A stretch of DNA of 64,000 nucleotides. It comes from Histomonas meleagridis. Taxonomy: Eukaryota > Parabasalia > Tritrichomonadida > Dientamoebidae. A program made the position numbers and the translations under genes. The stretch lies in assembly GCA_020186115.1 (NCBI GenBank), contig WSYJ01000182.1:464424-528423 (forward strand), read 5' to 3'. The notes under the pieces were generated by a model, which had not been told where the DNA came from, searched no databases, and saw nothing but the letters and a program-made list of their open reading frames with translations. Position 1 is the first letter of the stretch. Each line of letters opens with the position of its first letter. This document shows positions 51,901-60,647 of this stretch, one piece after another.

Positions 51901-52383
51901 GTTTATTCGGTTGTTGAATCAGACGATTATCTAAAGAGTATTGTAAAGATTCAAAATCCAAAAGGAACTACTTATGATTTGAATTGGGTTCCATGGAAGT
52001 CTCTACATAATATTAAAAATTTTGTCGGATTTTTTTGCTTTATAAGAATAAAATATGATTTGTTTAAAAATAATATAAATCAACTTAAATTTGATAAATG
52101 GGAGGAAGCACCTTCTTGGTGGAATACTAAATGCGATATTTATTTGTTTGAAAATTCATGTAAATACGGATTTTTAACATTCGCTTCTATGGCATCAATA
52201 ACTACAAATTCAAATATTAAAATTAATCAGCAGAAACAAATTATAAATAAGTGGAAGAAAAGGGAATTAGACACATTACGCCCTTATTGTTGTAAATTGT
52301 TTACTCACTTGAGTTTCTTGTTTCCATTCAAAACAAGAGAAAAGAGATTAAAAGCAATTGTAGATCAAATGAATAATCAATAA
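48997..52383 (+). CDS. CHD-type double-chromodomain SNF2 protein with degenerate helicase C half
   Basis: 1128 residues. Two chromodomain-like segments at about 15-55 (FYVKYKNLSYKHCQW) and 83-125 (QYLIKWVSLDYEYCTWE), then a SNF2 ATPase: DESGLGKTIQ (187-196), DEAH in IIDEAHKIKD (about 294) and TGNPIQN (about 323, normally TGTPxQN). The C-lobe has KVLIFSQM and a motif V-like LELGLNLSDFD, but where motif VI (QxxxRxHRIGQ) should lie there is only a short QYNFQTQTQKEV before KIYRLIT. The arginine finger is thus missing, so ATP hydrolysis may be lost. A 450-residue C-terminus follows, perhaps with a degenerate SANT/SLIDE part. Chromatin remodelling or histone-mark reading is inferred. Confidence 0.85.
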   Translation: MIEEIIGINTKTFTQESEFYVKYKNLSYKHCQWISQIQLKLLPNFTNLFRKFTKYRQPFCAVSFVKDLYKPYEVSFDEGYITPQKVIALKHVGKEEQYLIKWVSLDYEYCTWEIECPIQLIIDYRKLIQQQNPINIESPLIRNPEDFTPVSQSPIFKDKHTLTGYEIDGLNWLYNNWLNDNNCILADESGLGKTIQALSFLVLLSQKHRIKGPFIVVSQISKVPSWIQEINRWTNFRYLAYIGNDETRKILRKYCFYYPDDDNKLIFDIIVVPYEILINDFNLFEDIEFIYLIIDEAHKIKDFNSKIYHFCSEIYAKNKLLLTGNPIQNDSLEVYSLFHFIDSDNFPDYEEFKKNFTDLSSINKINESSYILRREKANVECPFALNEETIIETEITELQRETYKLILTENKNILNQAQIQKNDLNNILLQLNKVCCHPYLISGVQTTIEDQFRKNKKYSSDYILSNKEVMELLVLSSGKTILIHKLLPKLYDSHHKVLIFSQMTQVLDILESYLTYTNYKYIRLDYKHLTSKQQNPNVFVYLLNTNALELGLNLSDFDTIIFYDDDLNLQYNFQTQTQKEVKIYRLITRATHETEIYLMEFKKFFDNNETNFNENEVEMAIRKGAFYVFTEESDEASKFMNEKIETILIYRTLIINRNVINNRTSLLSNKDNNLNIKGDFKSPNFWENILNDKNIIFNDENQQFHSDKEISNITNDLQLIYQHMINMSYHYIERHVSPNLLSLAQFLIAHIYRKMTYQSQKRFSSYIKRTIVNPERYINSYSVSILRNPFFLCNPIGEKQFERFEKIEKLYVAAVYLTNETLPDTFQFAPSMPMDIIPWDPIDDIMLISFLSEKAYEIHKDIINSRVPYVNEISNYADQIFKRITLIVNELSLIIPEDYSVKNKVIKPINVFKLKNTSIYNQNILTKSDQMKLLRVLALYGIPSVDPIEKIRMISHLEHINLTEISSFVYSVVESDDYLKSIVKIQNPKGTTYDLNWVPWKSLHNIKNFVGFFCFIRIKYDLFKNNINQLKFDKWEEAPSWWNTKCDIYLFENSCKYGFLTFASMASITTNSNIKINQQKQIINKWKKRELDTLRPYCCKLFTHLSFLFPFKTREKRLKAIVDQMNNQ

Positions 52384-52502
52384 ATAAAGCAAATTGTTTG
52401 ATTTACTCAATGTTTTCTCTCATTAATAACTTTTTATAAAGTGATATTTGGATAATTATATTAAAACAAAAGCAAAAATTAGGAAAGTAACCTCAACGAA
52501 AT

Positions 52503-53408
52503 CTATTTTATTCTATTCTTTATGCTTTTCCACTTGCAACAATCAATAGAGCTCTCCATAGATCCTCTCACGAAAGATCCGTCTTGATGAATTAGAAGTC
52601 GAACTTTATCAAAATCTATTCCTTGAAGTTCTGATTGCTTCACATATTTCAACGCCTCTTGAGAACCAAGTTCGACAAATCCATGCGATGGGAAATTGCC
52701 TTGTTGATGAAACAATGAGCCATCAATTGTTTTGATACCAAGAAGTCGCGCAAATACAAGTTTTGTGACTTTTATGATCCTTTCAGTGAACCATTCTATT
52801 CCTATAATATCAGAATAAAACGGATCATCGTCAACAATTTTGAGCGCGTTATATAATTTGTAAAAAAACCTACTGTTTGTACTATTTTTACGTTGGAAAA
52901 AGTCATGAACTAAATCACCAAACGTTATTTCCTCATCTTTCCAATAATTATATGGAATGAAACCAAGCTTGAATGGATTGACCTTTATATTTGGATCTGT
53001 GCAAAGTGAATTAAAGCCGGTATTTTCTGCAATATTAAATTTTGGAATTGGAAGAGTTTTCTTACACAATCTTCTTGGAATATTCTCATTATGGAGTTGG
53101 TTGAATATTTCTGATATACCAAGAGTTGTTGAAATTTGAAAAGGGACGAATGGATATTTTTGATGATATAAGTCTTTTTGGAATTCATTGTTCTTATCTG
53201 GAGAAATGATACCACTACTGGTATTTTTGATCTTTTTTGTTTTTAGAGATGAATTCTCTATTTCTGGATTGATTGAAAAAATAAAATCAAAATTTTCATT
53301 TTCAAAGGAGAAAATATCTTGTGGATTTAAGGTGGGAACAGGAACCTTGGTTTGATCAATCCTTTCTTCATCCCATACAAAATCATCATTCTCAAAGCTG
53401 AAACACAT
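52503..53408 (-). CDS. Probable Inr-binding-domain (IBD) protein
   Basis: 301 residues. The part at about 170-265 (NSRFFYKLYNALKIVDDDP, then WFTERIIKVTKLVFARLLGIK and GFVEL) resembles the winged-helix IBD of the trichomonad IBP39 family, which recognises the Inr in place of TFIID-like factors. The N-terminal 110 residues are acidic with Phe-rich short motifs (FSFENDDFVWDEE, FSFENENFDF), which could be activation or docking segments. The C-terminus ends in Lys/Arg. I identified it by pattern memory, so a profile search is needed. The target could be Inr or another core element. Confidence 0.55.
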   Translation of the reverse strand: MCFSFENDDFVWDEERIDQTKVPVPTLNPQDIFSFENENFDFIFSINPEIENSSLKTKKIKNTSSGIISPDKNNEFQKDLYHQKYPFVPFQISTTLGISEIFNQLHNENIPRRLCKKTLPIPKFNIAENTGFNSLCTDPNIKVNPFKLGFIPYNYWKDEEITFGDLVHDFFQRKNSTNSRFFYKLYNALKIVDDDPFYSDIIGIEWFTERIIKVTKLVFARLLGIKTIDGSLFHQQGNFPSHGFVELGSQEALKYVKQSELQGIDFDKVRLLIHQDGSFVRGSMESSIDCCKWKSIKNRIK

Positions 53409-53927
53409 TCCGAAGCAATGTTGTAAAATGAATTTCGATTCAATAATTTTTTTGTAATGACTTTTGAAAGGATTTCAATGGTCTATGGTTTGACGTCAAA
53501 AGGTCCGTACACAATCCTTTCTGCCAATTGTGAAGAATGAACATCGGCTCTAAATACCAATAAAATTTTCAATGGAACTCACAGAAAAATCGATTATTTT
53601 CAATAGATTTTATTGAATTGGTATCAAAACTCCACTTTTTGTCAAGATTACAACAGTGAGCGTCATTTCTTTCAAAAAGTTTCTTCTTGCCACACTGTTC
53701 TTAAATTGTTCATAAATTGGGTTATTTTCATTGAAATATCATATTTATTTATATCATTTGATAAAGCCATTTAAGAATTCACTCAAATCATCAGTTTAAA
53801 ATGGGAAATATCAAATGCTATTTAACAATATATTTATTAAGATTCACAAAGAATATTCATATAAATATCAAAACAATCTCAAAAGAGTATACATTTTTAA
53901 AAAACAGATTAATTCCTAACTTTAAAT
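53409..53927. other. AT-rich spacer
   Basis: Holds the promoter of the IBD gene and the 3' flank of the FKBP15-like gene. The 63-codon plus-strand frame (53801-53992) overlaps the next gene antisense and has no support. Confidence 0.5.
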
Positions 53928-55418
53928 TTAGAAGAAAGAATTTGAGTCAATCTCATCCATCACTTCGAACGAATGCTTTCGTAGCAAGTTAAATAATTGC
54001 TTCGACACTTCGTCGCCAGAATATTTCTTATTTTCATCGAACGTTTCATTCATTCCGTCGAAAACTGCATTCATAAGCATCTTCACATAGTCCTTTGCTT
54101 TAGCTTTAACTTTATCAGAGTTTTCGACTGCTGACTTCTCCAAAAGTCTTAATTCGAACTCTGAGTCTTTAAGTTCCGCATCAATTTGTGTCTTTTTACG
54201 CGTTACAGTATCCAAAAATTGTTTCGCTTTATCTTGTTGTTGCTTCGCAACATTGTTTCCGGATTGTTTTGCTTTCTGTTCTTGTAATTGCTTGTGTAGT
54301 GAATCAAGCTCAGCTTGTTGCTTCTGAAGACGAGCTGAATAATTCGTTATCTCTTTGATGACTTCATTGGAGTTAACGGTTCTGTTAACGTTCACTTTAT
54401 TGAAAATTGAATCTATCGTTTGCTCAAGAGAGGAAATGCGTCGAGAGAGATCTTGGTTAGATTGAGATGCGGAAGCAGATGTAGAAGAGGATGTAGCAGG
54501 AGTTGGTGTTGGCTTTGGTGTCTCAATTGTTACATGTGGTGGCTCTGGATCTTTAGGCTTTTCATTATTAGCTGGTTTGTTGGGAACAGCCATGGCTGAT
54601 GGAAGAGCGCCAACCTTTTTAAGTTTATCAATTTTTTCTTGTTTATTGTCGTTTTCAATGATTGGCTTTGGATCTTCAACTGGTGGTTTGACTGGTTTGG
54701 CGGATTTAGGTGAATCACCAGAACTGCTGCGATTATATTTTACATGCACTAAAGTAATATGAAAAACAATTGGACCATCTGGATTTGGAAGGAGTTTATC
54801 TGAATCGTATAATTGTTCAGGAACATATATGATACGAGTTGAACCATGGGTCATGCCGCAGATTCCGTTTGATAATGAATTTCCGAGGTTTTGTGGTGTT
54901 ATATATGATGAAAATGATTCTCGATTTATAGAAAGTTTGTCTATATAAGGAAAATCAGAAAATGAAAAACCATAACAATTCATTTCAACTTTGTCATTTA
55001 TCTGAATTTTCTCATCTTCATTATTTAACTTAACATCAAAAGTTGAAATGCTGTTTTGGTTTTTAAATGATAATAAAAAACCCAACACAGCCTCTGCTTT
55101 TATTCTTTCCTTTTCATTTATGAATTCGAGTTTCCATTGTTTATTTTGATTCGTTATATTCCAATTATTATTTTCATCTAAACTAAATGAAAAACTGGGC
55201 TTAATAAGGAAAGACACGAGTGCCGGGCCGCCTGAGTTTTGCAAAGTAAAGCTTATGCCATTTGATGTTGGCATAAAACTCAGCATGTAAGGTCCGAGAG
55301 GTTGATTAGCTCCTGTAATCTTTATTAACTGTGAAACGCGAACACGAAATTGTATCAAAGGTGCTGTCCTGTTATTGAAAATTTGCTTGAAAAAAGAATC
55401 ATCGCTCAAAATCGACAT
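53928..55418 (-). CDS. FKBP15-like protein (FKBP-type fold plus coiled coil)
   Basis: 496 residues. The N-terminal 130 residues are beta-rich and resemble the WH1/PH-like head of FKBP15. An FKBP-type domain spans about 130-230, with VEMNCYGFSF, SNGICGMTHGSTRIIYVPEQL and IVFHITLVHVK matching the FKBP frame. The usual Tyr/Phe/Asp/Trp active-site set is not clearly kept, so prolyl isomerase activity is doubtful. A Pro/Ser/Thr linker (about 235-325) leads to a coiled coil to the end, as in FKBP15, an endosome and actin-linked protein. Role by analogy only. Confidence 0.6.
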   Translation of the reverse strand: MSILSDDSFFKQIFNNRTAPLIQFRVRVSQLIKITGANQPLGPYMLSFMPTSNGISFTLQNSGGPALVSFLIKPSFSFSLDENNNWNITNQNKQWKLEFINEKERIKAEAVLGFLLSFKNQNSISTFDVKLNNEDEKIQINDKVEMNCYGFSFSDFPYIDKLSINRESFSSYITPQNLGNSLSNGICGMTHGSTRIIYVPEQLYDSDKLLPNPDGPIVFHITLVHVKYNRSSSGDSPKSAKPVKPPVEDPKPIIENDNKQEKIDKLKKVGALPSAMAVPNKPANNEKPKDPEPPHVTIETPKPTPTPATSSSTSASASQSNQDLSRRISSLEQTIDSIFNKVNVNRTVNSNEVIKEITNYSARLQKQQAELDSLHKQLQEQKAKQSGNNVAKQQQDKAKQFLDTVTRKKTQIDAELKDSEFELRLLEKSAVENSDKVKAKAKDYVKMLMNAVFDGMNETFDENKKYSGDEVSKQLFNLLRKHSFEVMDEIDSNSFF

Positions 55419-55730
55419 CTATTTGACACTTTTTTCATCGAATACATTATTCAAATACGGTAACAAGCAAAAAGTGGAATTGCATCATCGTTTGAAGTAG
55501 AGAATCATTTCAATTCGAAATGTTTTTAAACTCTAATGCATTTTACTTATAGTATATTTTCTTTCATTTAGCTTAAAATAAATTTTTTATAATGAGATTA
55601 TCATTTTTGAAAAATGCCATGGCATAAATAATAAACTTTCTTTCCATCGATAATAATTCTCTTTAATCCAATAGCTTAAATTTCTTAAGTTTAATCAAAT
55701 ATTTCATTTATTAATAATATTTATTCTTTA
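55419..55730. other. AT-rich spacer between two minus-strand genes
   Basis: FKBP15-like promoter and 3' flank of the AAA gene; no feature seen beyond AT-rich runs. Confidence 0.5.
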
Positions 55731-56981
55731 TCAAAATAAATTATTTTTTTCGCTATACTTAAACCTCTCCATAATTGGTAAGTTTCCTGTTCTTGCTCTT
55801 GTAAAGATACTATTTTGTATTTCGTTCCTAACATCATCGAAGCAGACCATTTCTTTGCCATTCATCAAAGCAGTTATAGCTGCCTTTTGGCACACGCCTG
55901 TGATATCCGATGCCGTGAATCCGTCGGTCATGTCAGCCAGCATTTCCAAGTTATCCTCCACATTATTCTCATGTTTTATTTCTTTCATTGCAATTCCGAA
56001 CACACTTTTCCTGTCCTCTTTCGATGGATATGATATCTCAATTATTTCCTCAAATCTTCCGGGCTGTAACAGCGCCGGGTCAACTGCCTCAAGAGCATTC
56101 GTTGCGGCGAGACAAAACACTGCTCCATGCTTAGCATTTAAGTCAAGTTGTGCAATTAAATGTACGACAAGTCGATTGGAATCGGCTCTTCTCTCATTCC
56201 TGCGACCAAAAAGCGCTTGTATCTCATCAATGAATACAATGGATGGCGAGTCAGCACGCGCGCATTCGAATACACGCGTAAGTCGCTTCTCACTTTCGCC
56301 GACTTCACAGCGAAGAAGATCTGGAATAGCAATCGAATAAAATCGACAATGACATGAGTTGGCAGCAGCCTTAGCAAGTAGGGTTTTACCTGTGCCTGGT
56401 GGCCCATAGAGAATGGCGCCGCTTGGAGATGTTAAACCCCAATTTGATACTTTTTCGGAATTGGTAACACACCATGATGTCATCATAAGAACAAGTTCTT
56501 TGGCGCGGGTTGCACCACCAATGTCTTCAAAAGTGATTTTGGGAATGAGATTCGTATTTTCTTTGGTTGGTGGTTGAATCATTTCTAATGTGTGTTGGAA
56601 ATAACGTAGTAAAAAGGGATGAACATTGGAAGAAGAACGACATGCTGCAATTAACCTTGGTTTTTTGGAAATTAATCGATATAAAAAATTATAATCAACA
56701 TCTATAGATGGAAAAAGAGTTTCAATAGCATCAATGAAAAGAAGTTTATCTTCACGAATGTGACGTTCAATAATTGAAGCAGGTGAAATTCGTGGATTTC
56801 CATATAACTCATTTGCTGAAAGATAAACATAATCGAAATTTTGTTCATAAGTTCTTATTTCTTGAAGGACTGATAAAATCGTTTCTGTTTTCCCGCATAA
56901 TGCTGGTCCTGTTATCAAAATTCTTATCTTTTTTTGTTTTAATAGTGTTTTTAAGTATAATTTAATATTTTCATTGCTCAT
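55731..56981 (-). CDS. AFG2/SPATA5L1-type AAA protein, short form with degenerate first module
   Basis: 416 residues, about half of AFG2 family members. The first P-loop-like module (GPALCGKTE, 25-33) lacks the standard Walker B: it reads LLFIDAIE, with Asp-Ala for Asp-Glu. The second module is complete: GGATRAKELV, GPPGTGKT (about 195), IVFIDEI (about 252), an AATNALEAVDPALLQPGRFE second region of homology with the Arg finger, and a C-terminal lid. SCHCRF after Walker A parallels SPATA5L1. There is no N domain. AFG2 proteins extract ribosome assembly factors (Rlp24) or p97-like clients; the role here is uncertain. Inr TCATTTC lies 14 bases upstream, with a tiny upstream ORF overlapping the start. 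Confidence 0.7.
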   Translation of the reverse strand: MSNENIKLYLKTLLKQKKIRILITGPALCGKTETILSVLQEIRTYEQNFDYVYLSANELYGNPRISPASIIERHIREDKLLFIDAIETLFPSIDVDYNFLYRLISKKPRLIAACRSSSNVHPFLLRYFQHTLEMIQPPTKENTNLIPKITFEDIGGATRAKELVLMMTSWCVTNSEKVSNWGLTSPSGAILYGPPGTGKTLLAKAAANSCHCRFYSIAIPDLLRCEVGESEKRLTRVFECARADSPSIVFIDEIQALFGRRNERRADSNRLVVHLIAQLDLNAKHGAVFCLAATNALEAVDPALLQPGRFEEIIEISYPSKEDRKSVFGIAMKEIKHENNVEDNLEMLADMTDGFTASDITGVCQKAAITALMNGKEMVCFDDVRNEIQNSIFTRARTGNLPIMERFKYSEKNNLF

Positions 56982-56994
56982 GTGTAAGACATGT

Positions 56995-57001
56995 GAAATG
57001 A
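56995..57001 (-). promoter_or_regulatory. Inr of the AFG2-like gene
   Basis: Minus strand TCATTTC. Between it and the ATG at 56981 lies another ATG (56992), opening a four-codon upstream ORF whose TGA overlaps the main ATG (ATGA). Confidence 0.55.
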
Positions 57002-57094
57002 AACATTATCAAGAAATGACCAATGCGAAAAAACGTTTATTCCGTAATTTCCAACTTTTTCAAATAAACGCTGTACAGCGTCAAGGATGTGAGT

Positions 57095-57103
57095 TCACTT
57101 TTT
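57095..57103 (+). promoter_or_regulatory. Inr of the DUF1963 gene
   Basis: TCACTTTTT five bases before the ATG at 57108; matches TCAYTWYT. Confidence 0.65.
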
Positions 57104-57107
57104 TGTT

Positions 57108-58328
57108 ATGCAGCCACAGGGAATTCCGGACGAAGTCATGAATTGCATCAAGAAAATGGAACAAGAACTCGCACTTTGGAACGCAGATAAAGAAGAAAGA
57201 AAACGTGGCATAGAAAAATATTACAAAGAATTAGAAATTTATCAAAAGAATTGTAATATAGATGAAGAAGCACTCAACTTCCTTATACAAAAATCTTTCA
57301 GCATAGGTAGATATTCTGGTTTCAATGGGCTTTTTGCTCATTCTATTTCCATTATAATCAAAACCCCAGAAGCAAGGAACGCACTTATTTCTTTTTGCAT
57401 GAAAGAAGGAAATGATGTTCCTTACTATAGTGCCTACGATATTGCTGCCTTTATCCGTAATATAGAAGATTTACCAATTGGTATGAAAGTTTCTGATTTC
57501 TTTGAACAATTTTCTGGAAAGAAAGTTTCTAAAGAATTCATGCCTTTAATTGACCAATTGAGTGATATCATTGAACCCATTTATCCAGATTTAATATCTC
57601 AAATCAATGTAGAAAGGACTAAAGCAGCAAAAATTGTTGAATCATCTATCCGAAATGCTTACATCCCAATCGTTGAACACGTGGATTCAACAGATCCTCG
57701 TGTTTCTAAATTTGGAGGGAAAATGCCTTTTTTAGCTACAAAACAAGACCACATATGCAAAAAGTGCCAAAACAATTTCTCTCCTATTTTCTCATTATAT
57801 ATAAAGAATCTTCCTGACGATATCCAAGCACTGTTTCCTGAGGAAGATCGTGACTCTGTTCTTGTAGGATATGGATGTTTGTATTGCAATGAATTATATG
57901 AAGATTGCTTTGCATGTTTATATCACAAAGAAGAAATTGACCAAATAACTTATGGTGAAGTTGATCATAAATATGTTTTAAACGAAAGTAGAGTTGTTAC
58001 TGGTTGGGAAAAAGTTGAAATGTATCCACTTAGTTCAGATAGCATAAATTTGGATTATGAATTAGACAAAGTAGATAAGTACTTCATTGGTAAAATCTTA
58101 AACACAAAGTATACCAAAGAATTAGAAAAAAAGATGAAAACATATTTGGGTGGTTATCCGATATTTTGCAGAGGGGACTATCAACCAGAGAACACAATAC
58201 TACTGATGGAACTGATGCAGTCAGAGGCATCAACAGCTGATTGGGGAGAATTAGTGAACCTTGGAACTGGACAAGTCTGGATGACAACCGGTGAAAATTA
58301 TGGTGAGTTTTATATAACATTAAACTAA
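57108..58328 (+). CDS. DUF1963/YwqG-like protein
   Basis: 406 residues. The first 150 residues are helical and unassigned. From about 195 it resembles DUF1963: VSKFGGKMPFL, then CKKCQNNFSPIFSLYIKNLP, VGYGCLYCNE, and near the end LGGYPIFCRGDYQPENTILLMELMQSE followed by DWGELVNLGTGQVWM. Four Cys in two CxxC pairs may bind zinc. The biochemical role of the family is unknown. It is divergent from the AFG2-like gene with 126 bases between, both with an Inr. Confidence 0.6.
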   Translation: MQPQGIPDEVMNCIKKMEQELALWNADKEERKRGIEKYYKELEIYQKNCNIDEEALNFLIQKSFSIGRYSGFNGLFAHSISIIIKTPEARNALISFCMKEGNDVPYYSAYDIAAFIRNIEDLPIGMKVSDFFEQFSGKKVSKEFMPLIDQLSDIIEPIYPDLISQINVERTKAAKIVESSIRNAYIPIVEHVDSTDPRVSKFGGKMPFLATKQDHICKKCQNNFSPIFSLYIKNLPDDIQALFPEEDRDSVLVGYGCLYCNELYEDCFACLYHKEEIDQITYGEVDHKYVLNESRVVTGWEKVEMYPLSSDSINLDYELDKVDKYFIGKILNTKYTKELEKKMKTYLGGYPIFCRGDYQPENTILLMELMQSEASTADWGELVNLGTGQVWMTTGENYGEFYITLN

Positions 58329-58584
58329 GTATTTTCTTTAGGGTTTTTACATTTTGTCAAAAACTAATTTTCTGCAAATAATAACTAATGTAAAATTGTG
58401 CGTCTTTAGATTAAACTAATGCACAAACCGAATGCTTTTGATGCATAAAATCTCTGCCATATGTTCATTGGTAATACCAATCGAACACAAGGAATTTTGA
58501 GACTTGGCAAAATGATGCGAGACGTTAAGTCATTTCACTTTGAATATAAAAAAACGATGAAGAAGGCCGTTAAGACACATTGGG

Positions 58585-59472
58585 ATGACAACTGTATTCG
58601 CTGGTATTTGCAGTATCGACCTATATTCTAAATGCGATCGACTTCCAAACCTTGGTGAAACATTAAAAGGAAATGAACTAAATAGAGGTTATGGAGGAAA
58701 AGCTTCTAATGCATGTGCACAATATGCTTTTCTTGCAGGAGAATCCCATAAACCATCGCTTTTAACATGCGTTGGTAACGATTCTGATGGGAAAGAAATT
58801 CTCTTTTATTTCAATAAAATCAATATCAATAATGAAATGGTTCAAACATTAGACAATGTACCAACAGGATTAGCAATCTGCTTTGTCCTTGACAAGGGTG
58901 AGTCTGCTATTGTTATTCACCCATGCAATCCAACTAAAGAAATGATAATCCAAAATTCCGAAAAGCTCAGCAAAAGCAAATATCTGGTTACAAACTTTGA
59001 AATGCCTGTTGAAGTTACTGCTGAAGCTCTTAAGATTGCGCATGAAGGTGGATCCACAACAATTTTAAATGCAGCACCAATTCCAGCAAATTTAGACAAA
59101 AACATCTTCAAAAATGTTACAATTGCCATTGTCAACAAGGTCGAGCTTGAAGCATTGGGTAACGTCGATGAGTTATTTGGGTATGGAGTTCAACTCGTTG
59201 TTGTCACACTTGGAAGTGATGGTGCTGATTTATACCAAAAAGACAAAGAGAAAATCCACGTAGCAAGTCCAAAGGTCAACGCAATTGATACCACTGGCGC
59301 TGGTGACTCATTTCTTGGATCATTTTCATATTGCATTTCAATGGGAATGGGATATGAAGAAGCTGCAAAATTCGCATGCATTTGTGCTTCAATTTCTGTT
59401 CAAGGCATTGGAACACAACAATCATATGCACATGCTGATCACCCACAGCTTAAACCAATCCTTCCTAAGTAA
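58585..59472 (+). CDS. Ribokinase (PfkB family)
   Basis: 295 residues. The N-terminal motif SIDLYSKCDRLPNLGETLKGNELNRGYGGKASNACAQ matches the ribokinase sugar-binding region (GGKxxNxA). The C-terminal DTTGAGDSFLGSF (about 234-246) contains the catalytic Asp and anion hole. It phosphorylates ribose to ribose-5-phosphate, useful for nucleoside salvage in purine auxotrophs. The start is preceded by Inr-like TCATTTCAC near 58530 and an M3-like AAAACGAT (58551-58558). An out-of-frame ATG at 58557 opens an overlapping short ORF. The stop forms TAAA. Confidence 0.93.
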   Translation: MTTVFAGICSIDLYSKCDRLPNLGETLKGNELNRGYGGKASNACAQYAFLAGESHKPSLLTCVGNDSDGKEILFYFNKININNEMVQTLDNVPTGLAICFVLDKGESAIVIHPCNPTKEMIIQNSEKLSKSKYLVTNFEMPVEVTAEALKIAHEGGSTTILNAAPIPANLDKNIFKNVTIAIVNKVELEALGNVDELFGYGVQLVVVTLGSDGADLYQKDKEKIHVASPKVNAIDTTGAGDSFLGSFSYCISMGMGYEEAAKFACICASISVQGIGTQQSYAHADHPQLKPILPK

Positions 59473-60647
59473 AGTCTAAGTTTAACTGAAAATTTGCATG
59501 AAAAATTTTGAAATGAATTTAATTTTAATCCTTTTGTCTTTTTTATGCTGAAAAACAATTTAGAGAAATTCTTTTTGTTAACAAATTTATGATTTTGAAG
59601 TAATTTTTTTTTTTAAGATTTAATGTATTTTGGACTCAAGCCAAACCATCATAACATTCAGAATTAAATTATTAGTATTGTTAATTAGTATTTTTAATAT
59701 ATAAGGCAATATATAATTGTGGAATCTTTCTTGAATAATGAGATAAGGATTTCAAATTTCATCACAATATTGCTTAACATATCGAAATTATATTGATAAT
59801 TGTTCTTCCTTTATTAGAATTAAAAGAACACTTGTATTATGTTAATAGAATTCATTTTCATCCTTAATATAGAAAGTATCGGTTTTTAAATCTATAGAGG
59901 TCCAATACAAGATTTACATCAAGCTATTTCTAGGTATTTTTTTTTATCTAAATCCCAAGTTAACTTATATTTATAAATTTTAACATACGGAACACTATAT
60001 CAAAAAAAATTCATTATAATTTTTATAACAATACCTGCAGTAAAAGGAAAATAAGTTTGCTAACAATCAGAACTCTTTTCGAAATATATATTTTTAATCG
60101 AAATTGTCTAAAAAAAACTTCATTTGTGTAAAAAACCAATAAAATCTCAAAATTCATTGATTGTGATAAAGATAAGCATTGCAACAAATTATATTAATGC
60201 AACATTTCATGAGATAAAAATTACGTACAGAGTGTATTTAAGGTTTATTTCTAGCAATGTAAAATTACCTCCTATCGTTAGACATTAATTTCAAGTTTTA
60301 ATAGCATTTCATAATGGCATAAATATCTTAAGGCAAAAAAACAAATCTCATGAAATAAAGATGAAAGCATATATATAAATTAACCATCAGTCAGCTTTGC
60401 TTCAATACTTATTTGAGTCATGTTCACATTTTATTTTTTATTATCCAATAAGTTCCACAAATGAATATTCCCACATAGTGTCAAGTTAGGAACTTGCTTT
60501 TGACATATGATATGAAATATCTTTGATATTTACATTATGTCAATTGAATACTTTATTTGAAAAAGTAGTGGCATAAATAAATTTGAAAAAAATGTCAAAA
60601 TTTTGGAAATAAATGCCACAATTTGGCAGAACCATTTGTCCAATTAG
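59473..60647. other. Gene-free AT-rich flank upstream of Rep
   Basis: No coding frame. Close to Rep there is a short inverted repeat, GTGGCAT (60568-60574) with ATGCCAC (60613-60619), 29-80 bases before the Rep ATG, and GCCACAATTTGGC (60615-60627) as an overlapping palindrome. A related GGCATAAATA occurs near 60316. Confidence 0.5.

Noticed and set aside
53801-53992. 63-codon plus-strand frame
   Set aside because: Overlaps the FKBP15-like gene antisense, no homology.
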